NCBI GenBank assembly: GCA_044221555.1
Contig: JBGAOY010000001.1
Span: 372,001 to 436,000 of the forward strand
Length of the DNA stretch: 64,000 bases
From: JAEUJM01 sp044221555
GTDB lineage: Bacteria > Actinomycetota > Acidimicrobiia > Acidimicrobiales > DATDAH01
Direction of reading: 5' to 3'
Shown: piece by piece, positions 47,943 through 56,758 of the stretch
How the letters are laid out: each line of letters starts with the position of its first letter
Numbering within the stretch: the stretch's first letter is position 1
Notes under the pieces: generated by a model
What the model saw: the letters and a program-made list of their open reading frames with translations, nothing else
The model's database searches: none
What the model was told of the DNA's origin: nothing
Translations under genes and position numbers: made by a program

Positions 47943-48920
47943 TCACCCTTCGCAGTAGCTCACGCTGAGCATGGTGAGCCCGCCGGGCATGCCTCGGACC
48001 AGCTCCACACTCGCGCCGTACTGCGACCAGCGTCGGATTCGGAGGTGGTGATCGCCCACTCGCACAGAATCGCGCCCGTTCTCGGAGTCAGACTCCGCGG
48101 GGTCGCGCAACTGCCGGCGGTAGTCGACGAAGGCGCGGTCGGGATCGCCGGTCACCGCCAGGTAGGCCGAGAACCCCGGCGCACAGGCATCCATCACCGG
48201 CACTACGAGCTCCGTGCCCACGGCGATCGTGACTCGGGCGGCCACGGGGTGGTCGCCGAGCGGTTCACCAGTGCGGGGCAGCTCCGCCGGCTCGCCCCGG
48301 TTGATCGACCCGTCGGGCAACGATGGGTACCTGATGACCCGCTCGACCGGTCGCTGCTCGTGGAGCGTTCCGGGCGCCCATCGCTCGTAGGCGAGTCCAG
48401 CGCTGTTGGAGACGATCGTCGGCGCGCCTTCCGCGACCCAATTGACCCAGAGGCTGAGCCGCTCATCCACGGCCCGGCGGGCCGACAGGTCGCAGGTGAT
48501 GCTCACCAGTCGCATGCCCGGAGGCGCCGGCTCGCGTGATGAGAGGTAACGGCCGCTCGATTCGCCGCCTGTCGGGGCGAGGTACTGGCTGGAGCACCCT
48601 TGCCGCCCACGGGTGATCGTGAACCCGGTAGCGAGCACCTGCTCGACAGAGGCGTCGTAGACCTCGAGGGGGTCGCCAATGACGTCGAGCGAAGCGCTCC
48701 AGCTCTCGAGCGGAAGGTCCCGACTGCTGGCGCCAGCCGTGCCGTCGAGCAACAGCAACCGGGCGCCAGCGACGACGGTGAAGCCGTCGTCCAGGGGCGT
48801 CCCCGGACCTGGGAGCTCGACCGGCTCGGGACCGGCGTCGACGTCTGCGGAATCCGAGCGACAACCGGCGACCGCGATGAGGAGCACTGCGACCAACGCC
48901 GCCGATCCGAGACCTCTCAT
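47943..48920 (-). CDS. Lipoprotein of unknown function
   Basis: This 325-residue protein has a lipoprotein signal (ALVAVLLIAVAGC). The mature part is rich in beta-strand-like segments and has scattered cysteines (RQGCSS, ITCDLS, DACAPG, SYCEG) that could form disulfides. I see no known domain or active site. The ATG at 48920 opens the signal peptide; the frame is open far upstream but that part is rich in His and Arg and not protein-like. It is flanked by non-coding gaps of 107 and 287 bases. Confidence 0.7.
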   Translation of the reverse strand: MRGLGSAALVAVLLIAVAGCRSDSADVDAGPEPVELPGPGTPLDDGFTVVAGARLLLLDGTAGASSRDLPLESWSASLDVIGDPLEVYDASVEQVLATGFTITRGRQGCSSQYLAPTGGESSGRYLSSREPAPPGMRLVSITCDLSARRAVDERLSLWVNWVAEGAPTIVSNSAGLAYERWAPGTLHEQRPVERVIRYPSLPDGSINRGEPAELPRTGEPLGDHPVAARVTIAVGTELVVPVMDACAPGFSAYLAVTGDPDRAFVDYRRQLRDPAESDSENGRDSVRVGDHHLRIRRWSQYGASVELVRGMPGGLTMLSVSYCEG

Positions 48921-49207
48921 CGGCCCAGGTACGCGATCGGAAAGACCGTCAACCCACCCGGGATCAGGTGGCCTGAACCCTCGGCACCAGCACCACGTCG
49001 AACCGTGGAGGCAACGCGGTCCGAGGGCACACGCGCAAACTACGTCGAATGGTGGCGACCTTGAGCAGGCATTGTGCTGGCAACTGCGTACCGGCGCCTC
49101 ACCGTCGCCGACAACCCCCGCCCTGACGGGGCGCAGGCGGCGACGAGTGAACCAGGCCGGACCCAGCTGTGGGACCCGGCACGCCCCCGGGCGTAGGCCC
49201 GCGCTGC
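48921..49207. other. Intergenic region without recognisable gene
   Basis: These 287 bases lie between the starts of the lipoprotein gene and the end of the acyl-CoA dehydrogenase gene. A TTGACG on the minus strand near 48947 could be a -35 for the lipoprotein. I see no other structure. Confidence 0.5.
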
Positions 49208-50434
49208 CTAGAGCGGCAGGTCGCCGGTGGCGGTGCGGGTGCTGCCGTGGTCCTTGTACGCGGCGATGGTGCGCTGGGCGATGCGCATCTGGTGGATCTC
49301 GTCGGCGCCGTCCGCGAAGCGGCTCCAGCGGGCCTGGGTGAGCATGTCGGCGAGGGGCGTGTCGGTGGAGTAGCCGAGCGCGCCGTGCACCTGGATGGCC
49401 CGGTCGATGATCTTCCAGAGGGCGTTGGCCACGTGGTGCTTGGCCATCGACACCTCGCTCTTGAAGTCGCGGCCGGTGTCGATCAGGTAGGCGGCGTGCA
49501 GCACCATGAGCTTGGCCTGGTAGAGCTCCATGGTGGAGTCGGCGATCATCCACTGGATGCCCTGCTTCTCGGCCAGCAGGGAGCCGTGCGAGTACCGGTC
49601 CAGGGAGCGGGCCACCATCATGTCGAGGGCGGTCTCGGCCTGGCCGATCCAGCGCATGCAGTGGGCCAGCCGGGCCGGTCCGAGGCGGGCCTGGCCGAGC
49701 AGGTGGCCCTCACCGCGGCCACCGAGCATCTGGTCGGTGTGCACCCGCAGGTCGGTGATGCGGATCTCGCAGTGGTTGTGACCACCCGACATCGTCTGCA
49801 CGTCACGCACCACCTCCCAGCCGTCACTGGGGATGTCGACCAGGAAGGCCGAGTTGGCGGCCTGGGGCAGGTCGGGATCGTCCTCGGTGCGGGCGATCAG
49901 GATCGCGAACGCCGCTCCGCGGGCACCGGAGATGAACCACTTGTGGCCGTTGATGACCCATTCGTCACCGTCCTGGTACGCGTGGGTCTGGATGAGCGTG
50001 GGGTCCGAGCCGGCCACCTCGGGCTCGGTCATCGCGAAGCACGACCGCTGCACTCCCTCGCACAACGGCCGCAGGTACTTCTCCTTCTGGGCGTCGGTGG
50101 CCCAGTGCAGCAGGGTGTGCATGTTGCCCTCGTCCGGCGCCTGGGCGTTGAGCGCGAACGGACCCATCCGAGCGCGGGCCGCCTCCGCCGACACACTGGC
50201 CATGGCCACGTGGCTGAGCCCCATCCCGCCCCACTCCTCGGGCATGTGCGGCAGCCACAGGCCCCACTCCTTGGCCTTCCCCCGCATCTCGACGATGCCC
50301 CTGATCCACTGACCCCGGTCCCAGTCCTCGACGGCCGCCCGCTCCTCGACCGGGCGCACGACCTCGTCGACGAAGGCACGGACCTTCATCCGGATCTCGT
50401 CGAGCTCGGGCGGGAAGCTGAAGTCGATGGCCAT
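49208..50434 (-). CDS. Acyl-CoA dehydrogenase family protein
   Basis: This 408-residue FAD enzyme has the usual three domains. FAMTEPEVAGSDP and ANSAFLVDIP belong to the FAD-binding middle domain. The C-terminal helices include IQVHGALGYSTDTPLADMLTQARWSRFADGADEIHQMRIAQRTIAAY. The active base is not obvious in the usual place and could come from a different helix. The substrate may be a fatty or branched acyl-CoA. The ATG at 50434 fits TACTGT six bases upstream; the frame upstream is a shadow. Confidence 0.9.
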   Translation of the reverse strand: MAIDFSFPPELDEIRMKVRAFVDEVVRPVEERAAVEDWDRGQWIRGIVEMRGKAKEWGLWLPHMPEEWGGMGLSHVAMASVSAEAARARMGPFALNAQAPDEGNMHTLLHWATDAQKEKYLRPLCEGVQRSCFAMTEPEVAGSDPTLIQTHAYQDGDEWVINGHKWFISGARGAAFAILIARTEDDPDLPQAANSAFLVDIPSDGWEVVRDVQTMSGGHNHCEIRITDLRVHTDQMLGGRGEGHLLGQARLGPARLAHCMRWIGQAETALDMMVARSLDRYSHGSLLAEKQGIQWMIADSTMELYQAKLMVLHAAYLIDTGRDFKSEVSMAKHHVANALWKIIDRAIQVHGALGYSTDTPLADMLTQARWSRFADGADEIHQMRIAQRTIAAYKDHGSTRTATGDLPL

Positions 50435-50440
50435 CGGCCA

Positions 50441-50450
50441 ACAGTAGGCA
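50441..50450. promoter_or_regulatory. Overlapping divergent -10 boxes of two leaderless genes
   Basis: On the minus strand TACTGT (50446-50441) precedes the ATG at 50434 by six bases. On the plus strand TAGGCA (50445-50450), with A for the last T, precedes the ATG at 50457 by six bases. They share the central TA. Confidence 0.5.
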
Positions 50451-50456
50451 GACAGA

Positions 50457-50663
50457 ATGGCGGGCGTGTTCGCCGCCCAGTACGTCCGCGACCTGCTCGA
50501 GCTGGGCATCGTCATCGCCATCGGCGGGATCCTGGTGTCGAGCATCGCCCGGCTGCGGCGGGGCGAGATCCGGGTGGTGCGCTGCACCGCGTGCGGGCGC
50601 CCCACCTCGCGGGCCTACCCCAACTGCAAGCACTGCGGCACCCCGCGTCCCGACGCAGCCTGA
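50457..50663 (+). CDS. Small membrane-anchored zinc-ribbon protein
   Basis: This 68-residue protein has one membrane helix (LLELGIVIAIGGILVSSIA) and, after a basic turn, a four-cysteine zinc ribbon (CTACGRPTSRAYPNCKHCG). The C-terminus ends in TPRPDAA. Such proteins often act as membrane tethers or assembly factors but the job here is unknown. It has the pattern of a leaderless gene divergent from the acyl-CoA dehydrogenase gene. Confidence 0.72.
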   Translation: MAGVFAAQYVRDLLELGIVIAIGGILVSSIARLRRGEIRVVRCTACGRPTSRAYPNCKHCGTPRPDAA

Positions 50664-50793
50664 CGATCCCCACGCGCACGGCCGTCCCGGGATCTCCGGA
50701 GCGCGAGCCACGCGGGCACCCTGTCCGTCGTCCGGTGTGCGACCCCCTGCAGGAGGGGCGGATAACCACCAGGAGACCCGGTGATCGACGCCC

Positions 50794-50799
50794 TAGCGT
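50794..50799 (+). promoter_or_regulatory. -10 box, leaderless start at 50807
   Basis: TAGCGT followed by seven bases and ATG. Confidence 0.55.
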
Positions 50800-50806
50800 C
50801 GCGCCC

Positions 50807-52078
50807 ATGAGCGCCGACGACACCCCGCTGGCCGATGGGTTGGTGCTCCGGGCCGGTCGGGACGAGGACCGCGACGACATCGTCGCCCTCAACGTGGCCG
50901 CGCACGGTGCCAGCGAGGCCGGTGCGGTGCGCCACCTGCTGAAGCGACCCGAGCAGTGGGCCGTGGTGGTGGACCCCGACCGCGGCGACCGGGTGGTGTC
51001 CACCTGCGTGCTCCTCGAGCATGAGGCGCGCTACGGCTCGGTGCCCTTCGCGCTGGGCCAGATCGAATACGTGGCCACCGACCCCGACTACCGGCGGCGC
51101 GGCCTGGTCCGGGCGCAGTTCGACGCCCTGCACGCCCGCTCGGCCGCCCTCGGCCAGCTGATGACGCTGGTCACCGGCATCCCGTACTTCTACCGGCGGC
51201 TGGGCTACCAGTACGGGTTGCAGTACCCACGCCGCTACCGGCTCGTCGACCGGCTGCTGGCCGACACCGGCCCCTGGATCGTGGGCCCCGCGACCGCCGA
51301 CGACATCGACGACCTCGAGCGCCTCCATGCGCAGGGCCACCAGGCGGCCGACCTCGTGGCCCTGCGACCGCGCGCCGACTGGGAGTGGCTGGTGCGCGAC
51401 GCCGCCGGGCACGGCGAGGAGCTCTTCGTGGCCCGGCGCGAGGGGCGGGTCGAGGGCTTCGGCCGCGTGCAGCGCTACCCGGACAGCGTGATGGAGCGGG
51501 CCGAGATGTACGAGGCGGCGGCCGATTCGGTGGGCGCCGCCCGGGCGCTGCTGGTGTACGCCCGCGACGGCGCCCGTGGGGATGCCGGCCGCTCGGATCC
51601 GCCCCGGCACCTCGGCCACGGCCCCGACCTGGCCATCGTCGACCGGCCCGGCACCCCCTTCTCCGTGGCCCTGCGGGCATCGGGCGAGCCGTCCCAGGAC
51701 TACCTGGCCATCTACACCCGCATCCCCGACCCCGTTGCCTTCCTGCGCCACGTCCGCCCGGTGCTGGCGCAGCGCCTGGCCGCGTCGCCGTTCGCCGGCG
51801 AGTGCGGTTCGGTGGTGGTGTCGCTGTACGACCGGTCGATCACCATCGCCTACGAGCGGGGGGCGGTCGGCGCCATCGAGTGGGGACCGGCCATCGAGGA
51901 CCCGTTCGAGGAGGGCCACGCGGGCGTGGCGCCCGATGCGCTCGACGCCCTCGTGCTCGGCCGCTTCGGAGCCGCCGGCCTCGACGCCCTCGTCGACGAC
52001 GTGATGCTGGGACGCGACCTACCGCTGCTCGACGTGCTGTTCCCGCCGATGCGGGCCGACGTCCCCATGACCATCTGA
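50807..52078 (+). CDS. GNAT acetyltransferase with Eis-like architecture
   Basis: This 423-residue protein has an N-terminal GNAT domain (QIEYVATDPDYRRRGLVRAQFDALHARSAALG is the acetyl-CoA loop; IPYFYRRLGYQYG follows). A second acetyltransferase-like region and a C-terminal SCP2-like part (VLFPPMRADVPM) complete the order known from Eis proteins, which acetylate aminoglycosides and peptides. The substrate here is unknown. The frame is open over 1,600 bases upstream, but that is antisense to the dehydrogenase gene. TAGCGT before the ATG supports this start. Confidence 0.8.
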   Translation: MSADDTPLADGLVLRAGRDEDRDDIVALNVAAHGASEAGAVRHLLKRPEQWAVVVDPDRGDRVVSTCVLLEHEARYGSVPFALGQIEYVATDPDYRRRGLVRAQFDALHARSAALGQLMTLVTGIPYFYRRLGYQYGLQYPRRYRLVDRLLADTGPWIVGPATADDIDDLERLHAQGHQAADLVALRPRADWEWLVRDAAGHGEELFVARREGRVEGFGRVQRYPDSVMERAEMYEAAADSVGAARALLVYARDGARGDAGRSDPPRHLGHGPDLAIVDRPGTPFSVALRASGEPSQDYLAIYTRIPDPVAFLRHVRPVLAQRLAASPFAGECGSVVVSLYDRSITIAYERGAVGAIEWGPAIEDPFEEGHAGVAPDALDALVLGRFGAAGLDALVDDVMLGRDLPLLDVLFPPMRADVPMTI

Positions 52079-52130
52079 GCCCCCGAGGGTGTCGCCGCCG
52101 CCGGAGTGCGATCACGAAGGCGCGGGGTCC

Positions 52131-52136
52131 TACCAT
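52131..52136 (+). promoter_or_regulatory. -10 box, leaderless start of menG
   Basis: TACCAT followed by six bases and the GTG at 52143. Confidence 0.55.
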
Positions 52137-52142
52137 CGCCGT

Positions 52143-52856
52143 GTGACGCGCGCCGACATCGAGCCCCTCCCGGAGGGCCTGCCCCAAGGCGAGGAGAAGG
52201 TGGCCGCGGTGCGGTCGATGTTCGACACGATCGCCCCTCGCTACGACCTGGTGAACCGGGTGATGACGTTCCGGATGGACGTGCGCTGGCGGCGCCACAC
52301 GATCCGTGAGCTGGGCCTCCCACCTGGGTCGAGGGTGCTCGACCTCGCGGCGGGCACCGGGGACTTCTGCCGCGAGCTGTCGGCGGCCGGGCTGAGGCCG
52401 ATCGGCTTCGACCTGTCCTACGGGATGCTGGCCGCGGCCCGCACCGACGCCCCCCTGGCGCAGGCCGACATCCTGCGCCTGCCCGCACCCGACGCCGGTG
52501 CGGACGGTGTCACCTGCGGCTTCGCGCTCCGCAACCTGGTCGAGCTCGGGGCGTTCTTCGACGAGTTGGGTCGGGTGGTCCGCCCCGGCGGGCGCATCGC
52601 CCTGCTCGAGGTGTCCGAGCCCCGCAACCGGCTGCTGCGGTGGGGTCACGGCATCTACTTCGGCAAGGTCGTGCCCCGCATCGGCGGCCTGCTGTCCGAC
52701 CCGGCGGCGTACCGCTACCTGCCCAAGTCGGTGGCCTACCTGCCCGATCCCGAGATCATGTTGGCCCGGTTGGGCGAGGCGGGATTCGGCGACGTCGAGC
52801 GCGAGTTGCTGTCCACCGGCATCGCGCAACTGATCACCGCCACCCGTGTCGTCTGA
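52143..52856 (+). CDS. menG: Demethylmenaquinone methyltransferase
   Basis: MenG (UbiE family) adds the ring methyl in the last step of menaquinone synthesis. The 237-residue protein has the family opening MFDTIAPRYDLVNRVMTFRMD, the SAM motif VLDLAAGTGDFCREL, and the signatures FALRNL and PGGRIALLEVSEP. It opens the menaquinone cluster and overlaps menF by 11 bases. The GTG start at 52143 is chosen from the -10 box. Confidence 0.93.
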   Translation: MTRADIEPLPEGLPQGEEKVAAVRSMFDTIAPRYDLVNRVMTFRMDVRWRRHTIRELGLPPGSRVLDLAAGTGDFCRELSAAGLRPIGFDLSYGMLAAARTDAPLAQADILRLPAPDAGADGVTCGFALRNLVELGAFFDELGRVVRPGGRIALLEVSEPRNRLLRWGHGIYFGKVVPRIGGLLSDPAAYRYLPKSVAYLPDPEIMLARLGEAGFGDVERELLSTGIAQLITATRVV

Positions 52857-54111
52857 CGCCGCGCCGCTCCGAGCGACGACTCGGCGGCTCGACCACGACG
52901 TCGACCTGCTGGCGGTCGCCGGCGCGGACGGGTTCCTGTTCGAGCAGAACGGCACAGGGCTCGCCGCCGTGGGCGTGACCCTGCGCCTCCGGGTCGAGGG
53001 GGGTGCCGAGAGAGCGACCTCCTTGCTGGCGGCTCAGGAGGCCCTCGCGGCGCTCGGAGGTGAGGACGAGGTGGGACTGCCCGGGACGGGCCCGATCGCC
53101 TTCGGCGCGCTCCCCTTCGACCCCGGCGCCGCCGGCGTGCTGGTGGTGCCGACGGTTGTCGTGGGCAAGGCCGAGGACGGGACGCGGTGGGTCACCATCG
53201 TCACGCCGGACGACCCTGGCAGGACGGCCGATCCGGCCGCGGTCGTGGCCGACGTGCTGACCGGCAGCGAACGGCCGCCGGGACCCGAGGCATCGGCCTT
53301 CTCGGTGCGCCCGGTGCGCCCACCCGCCGACTGGTGCGCGTCGGTGGCCGAGGCCACCGCCCGGATGGCCGCCAGCGCTCTCCACAAGGCCGTACTGGCC
53401 CGCGAGGTCGTCATCGAGGCCGACGCACCGCTCGACCGCGTCACGATCCTCGAGCGGCTGCGGCGCACCTATCCCGGCTGCATGATCACGTCGATCGAGG
53501 GCATGGTCGGCGCGAGCCCGGAGCTGCTGGTGTCCCGCGTCGGCGACATCGTGCGGTCGCACCCCATGGCCGGCACGACTCCCCGCGGCGGCGACCCCAC
53601 CACCGACGCCCGCCTGGCCGCCCAGCTCCTGGCGTCCGCCAAGGACCGCCACGAGCACCAGCTCACGATCGACATGGTGCACGACACGTTGCTGCCCTGG
53701 TGCTCGTACCTCGACGCCGAGGCCGAGCCGTCGGTCGTCCCGGTGGCCAACGTGCAGCACCTGGCCTCACTGGTCGAGGGGCGCCTCAGCACACCGGCCC
53801 CGTCGGTCCTGGAGCTCATGGCCGCCCTGCACCCGACGCCGGCCGTGTGCGGCGTGCCGCGCGATCTCGCCCTGGCCACCATCGCCGACCTCGAGCACCT
53901 CGACCGTGGCCGCTACGCGGGGCCCGTCGGCTGGGTGGACGCCGGCGGCAACGGACGGTGGGCGGTGGGCCTGCGCTGCGCCGAGATCAGCGGCAACCGG
54001 GCCCGGCTGTTTGCCGGCAACGGCATCGTGGCCGACTCCGACCCCGCCACGGAGCTGGCCGAGACACGGGCCAAGTTCCAGGCCCTGCTCGGCGCCATCC
54101 TGCGCCCGTAG
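52846..54111 (+). CDS. menF: Isochorismate synthase
   Basis: MenF converts chorismate to isochorismate, the entry to menaquinone. The 421-residue protein has the chorismate-enzyme C-terminal domain: HKAVLAREVVIEA, MVGASPELLV, HPMAGTTPRG, SAKDRHEHQLTIDMV, NVQHL, and VGWVDAGGNGRWAVGLRCAEI with GNGIVADSDP. A weaker N-terminal half of about 160 residues precedes. It overlaps menG, and ends near the convergent menD. Confidence 0.92.
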   Translation: MSSDAAPLRATTRRLDHDVDLLAVAGADGFLFEQNGTGLAAVGVTLRLRVEGGAERATSLLAAQEALAALGGEDEVGLPGTGPIAFGALPFDPGAAGVLVVPTVVVGKAEDGTRWVTIVTPDDPGRTADPAAVVADVLTGSERPPGPEASAFSVRPVRPPADWCASVAEATARMAASALHKAVLAREVVIEADAPLDRVTILERLRRTYPGCMITSIEGMVGASPELLVSRVGDIVRSHPMAGTTPRGGDPTTDARLAAQLLASAKDRHEHQLTIDMVHDTLLPWCSYLDAEAEPSVVPVANVQHLASLVEGRLSTPAPSVLELMAALHPTPAVCGVPRDLALATIADLEHLDRGRYAGPVGWVDAGGNGRWAVGLRCAEISGNRARLFAGNGIVADSDPATELAETRAKFQALLGAILRP

Positions 54112-54120
54112 CGTCGCCAC

Positions 54121-55902
54121 TCAGAGCGCCGCCGCCACGGCGGCGTGGATCTCGGCGTGAACGGCGACGTTGGCGGCGCGGTCGGTACGCACGAGGAGGA
54201 TCTGGGTGCCGCCTCGGGCCGCCGAGGCCGCCACCGCCGGGCCGATCTCGGCCTGGGTGGTGAGCACCTGGCAGGGGATGCTGTGAGCCTCGGCCAGCTT
54301 GGTGAGGTCGACGCCGTGGGGGGTGCCGAACAACTGCTCGAACCGCTCCGCGGGCACTTGGGTGCCCTGCGGCAGGAACGAGAAGATCCCGCCGCCGTCG
54401 TTGTCGATCACGATGATCGTCAGGTTCAGTCCTCGGGCGGCGAGCCCGACGAGGGCCGTGCTGTCGTGCAGGAAGGCCACGTCGCCGACGAGGACCGCCG
54501 TGGGACAACGAGATCCGAGCGCCCGGGGCAGGGGCGGTGACCGGTCGCCGCCGCCCGCGGTGAGGGTGATCGTGTACGGGCCGTCGCTCCCGGCCGTCAG
54601 CGCCACACCGACGCCGGTGGAAACCACCCCGTCGATGCCGTTGGCGCCGCGGTTGGCGAAGACCTGGACGATGTCGGGGCCCGGTTCCGCGTACCACTCG
54701 ACGTCGCGCACGGGCATCGAGGAGGACACCACCAGCGCCGACTGGTCGGGCAGGTGGCTGACCACATCGCGGGCGATGGCCGGTTCGGTGGGCTCTGGAT
54801 GGGCGGCCAGCGTGGCGGCGATGGCCTCGCTCGCCGCGCGCTCGGCCTCGGTCCACCCCTGGAGCCACTCGTCCGGTGCAGCGCGCCACTCACGTGCGGA
54901 CAGCGGCCCGTACAGGTGGGGTGCCACCGCCATGACGACCTGTGCGCCCGGATCGATCCACTCGTGATCGGCCATCGCAGCGACGACCGGCACGCCCGCC
55001 AGCCACTCGGCCACCAGGCGCGACGCCAAGGGCCCACCCAGTTGCAGCACCACCTCGGGCCGGTGGCCCTCGGCGAACGCGGGGACTCTGACCAACGCGT
55101 CCAGGTGGACGATCGTGTTGGGTTGGTCGTCCCACAGGCAGTTCGATCGCGGGCTGACCGCGAGGGGCCAACCCAACTTGGTGGCCAAGGTGTGCAGCTC
55201 GTACGCATCGAACTCGCCGCCGCCGGCGATGATCATGCCGCGGCGACCTGAGAGCAGCGGAGCGACCCGCCCCACCTCGGACTCGTCGGGCTCGGCGAAC
55301 CGGGATCGCTGGTGCCATGGTGCTCCGCCGGTGCGCCCGTCGGGCAGCGGCCCGGGTACGCCCACCAGCGGCTCACGAAAGGCCAGGTTGAGGTGCACCG
55401 GGCCCGGACGCTTGCCCATGGCCTCGGCGACGGCCCGAGCGCCGAGCGGGCGCCAGGTGGCGGCACGAGCCTCGTCGGGCACCTCGGGGGCGGCAAACCA
55501 GCGCACCGATCGGCCGTACAGGTGCACCTGGTCGATGGTCTGCGGCGCCCCGACGTCCTGGAGCTCGGGCGGTCGGTCGGCGGTGCAGACGATCATCGGC
55601 ACGCCGGAGAGTCCGGCTTCGACGACGGCCGGATGGACCTCGGCGGCCGCGGTGCCACTCGTCGTCAGCAACACGGCCGGCTCGCGTTCGCGGAGGGCGG
55701 CGCCCAGCGCCATGAAACCCGCCGAGCGCTCGTCGTGGACGACCTGGACATCGATCGCGTCGGACGCGGCCAGGGCGAGGGCCATCGGGGTGGAACGGCT
55801 CCCCGGGCACACGATCGCGTGGCGCACCCCGGCACGCACCCACTCGTCCACGAGGGTGGCGCAGAACGTCGCCGCGGCGGTCACCTCGGGCCCCTGGGTC
55901 AC
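54121..55902 (-). CDS. menD: SEPHCHC synthase MenD
   Basis: MenD joins isochorismate with 2-oxoglutarate using thiamine diphosphate. The 593-residue protein has the N-terminal VCPGSRSTPMALALA, HDERSAGFMALG (catalytic Glu), TSGTAAAEVHPAVVEAG and DRPPELQDVG. The middle has VSPRSNCLW and the C-terminal thiamine motif LVGDVAFLHDS to IDNDGGGIFSFLP. DRPPELQDVGAPQTIDQ differs from the common PPELRGVGANQTIDQ. It starts with GTG at 55902, seven bases after a -10 box that overlaps the divergent menH box. Confidence 0.94.
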   Translation of the reverse strand: MTQGPEVTAAATFCATLVDEWVRAGVRHAIVCPGSRSTPMALALAASDAIDVQVVHDERSAGFMALGAALREREPAVLLTTSGTAAAEVHPAVVEAGLSGVPMIVCTADRPPELQDVGAPQTIDQVHLYGRSVRWFAAPEVPDEARAATWRPLGARAVAEAMGKRPGPVHLNLAFREPLVGVPGPLPDGRTGGAPWHQRSRFAEPDESEVGRVAPLLSGRRGMIIAGGGEFDAYELHTLATKLGWPLAVSPRSNCLWDDQPNTIVHLDALVRVPAFAEGHRPEVVLQLGGPLASRLVAEWLAGVPVVAAMADHEWIDPGAQVVMAVAPHLYGPLSAREWRAAPDEWLQGWTEAERAASEAIAATLAAHPEPTEPAIARDVVSHLPDQSALVVSSSMPVRDVEWYAEPGPDIVQVFANRGANGIDGVVSTGVGVALTAGSDGPYTITLTAGGGDRSPPLPRALGSRCPTAVLVGDVAFLHDSTALVGLAARGLNLTIIVIDNDGGGIFSFLPQGTQVPAERFEQLFGTPHGVDLTKLAEAHSIPCQVLTTQAEIGPAVAASAARGGTQILLVRTDRAANVAVHAEIHAAVAAAL

Positions 55903-55909
55903 GGCCGCC

Positions 55910-55919
55910 AGCCTACGGT
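55910..55919. promoter_or_regulatory. Bidirectional promoter: overlapping -10 boxes of menD and menH
   Basis: AGCCTACGGT reads TAGGCT on the minus strand and TACGGT on the plus strand, sharing the central TA. Each lies seven bases from a GTG: menD at 55902 on the minus strand, and the 24-codon leader frame at 55927 on the plus strand. Confidence 0.65.
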
Positions 55920-55926
55920 TGCCGGG

Positions 55927-56001
55927 GTGGCCCCCTCCCTGTCGCCGTCGCCCGCCCTGGTGCTCGCGCGCCGGGAGCCGGACCGCACCGGGTCGCGATG
56001 A
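55927..56001 (+). CDS. Possible 24-codon leader peptide upstream of menH
   Basis: GTG at 55927 lies seven bases after TACGGT and opens 24 codons (VAPSLSPSPALVLARREPDRTGSR) that stop at 56001. The stop overlaps the menH ATG (ATGA). The peptide is not family-like. It may be a leaderless entry site that hands ribosomes to menH by coupling. I would not expect a function of the peptide itself. Confidence 0.45.
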   Translation: MAPSLSPSPALVLARREPDRTGSR

Positions 56002-56756
56002 GCGGGCCCCTCGCCGCCGAGACCGATGGCGCCGGCCGCCGCCTGGTGCTGGTGCACGGCTTCACCCAGACCGCCCGGTGCTGGGGCCCGCTCGCCGCGG
56101 ATCTCGCCCGTGATCACGAGGTGGTGCGGGTCGATGCCCCGGGCCACGGCCGGTCCGCCGATGTGCACGCCGATCTCGCCGTGACGGCGGGACTGCTGGC
56201 CGATCTCGGTCCCGCCACCTTCGTCGGCTACTCGATGGGCGGGCGCATGTGCCTCGAGCTCGCGCGGCGCGACCCCGACGCCGTCAGCGCCCTCGTGCTG
56301 ATCAGCGCCACCGCCGGCATCGACGACCCCGACGATCGGGCCGCCCGCCGAGCCGCCGACGAGGCGCTGGCCGCGCGCATCGAGGTCGAGGGCGTCGACG
56401 CCTTCCTCGACCACTGGCTCCACCTGCCGCTCTTCGCCGGCCTTCCACCCGAGCTCAGCTTCGTCGACGAGCGCCGCACCAACACCGTCGCCGGCCTCGC
56501 CTCGTCGCTGCGCCTCGCCGGCACCGGGACCCAGGAGCCCTCCTGGGACCGGCTGGCCGCGCTGGGGAAGCCTGTCCTGGTGCTGGCCGGGGCCGAGGAC
56601 GCCAAGTTCACCGCGCTGGCGCACCGCCTGAGCGACACCATCGGCGCCGACGCCACCCTGGTGGTGGTCCCGGGTGCCGGCCACAGCACCCACCTCGAGG
56701 CGCCCGGCACCGTGCTCGCCGCGCTCCGCTCGTGGCTCCGCACGGTTCGCCCCTGA
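55998..56756 (+). CDS. menH: Alpha/beta hydrolase, probable SHCHC synthase MenH
   Basis: MenH removes pyruvate from SEPHCHC. The 252-residue protein has an alpha/beta-hydrolase triad: Ser in VGYSMGGRM, Asp in GAEDAKF and His in GAGHSTHLE. The early motif LVHGFTQTARCW is the typical oxyanion loop of the MenH group. Position between menD and menA supports the role. An unrelated hydrolase is possible. No separate ribosome site is seen, so it may depend on the short leader frame. Confidence 0.82.
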   Translation: MSGPLAAETDGAGRRLVLVHGFTQTARCWGPLAADLARDHEVVRVDAPGHGRSADVHADLAVTAGLLADLGPATFVGYSMGGRMCLELARRDPDAVSALVLISATAGIDDPDDRAARRAADEALAARIEVEGVDAFLDHWLHLPLFAGLPPELSFVDERRTNTVAGLASSLRLAGTGTQEPSWDRLAALGKPVLVLAGAEDAKFTALAHRLSDTIGADATLVVVPGAGHSTHLEAPGTVLAALRSWLRTVRP

Positions 56757-56758
56757 GA

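Noticed and set aside
47884..47958. 24-codon plus-strand frame (MYVRGLVVDASS…)
   Set aside because: It overlaps the end of the convergent lipoprotein gene, lacks a ribosome site and has no box at the usual spacing.
49169..50806. Long upstream extension of the Eis-like gene
   Set aside because: The extension is antisense to the acyl-CoA dehydrogenase gene and has no GNAT motif. The ATG at 50807 has a -10 box.
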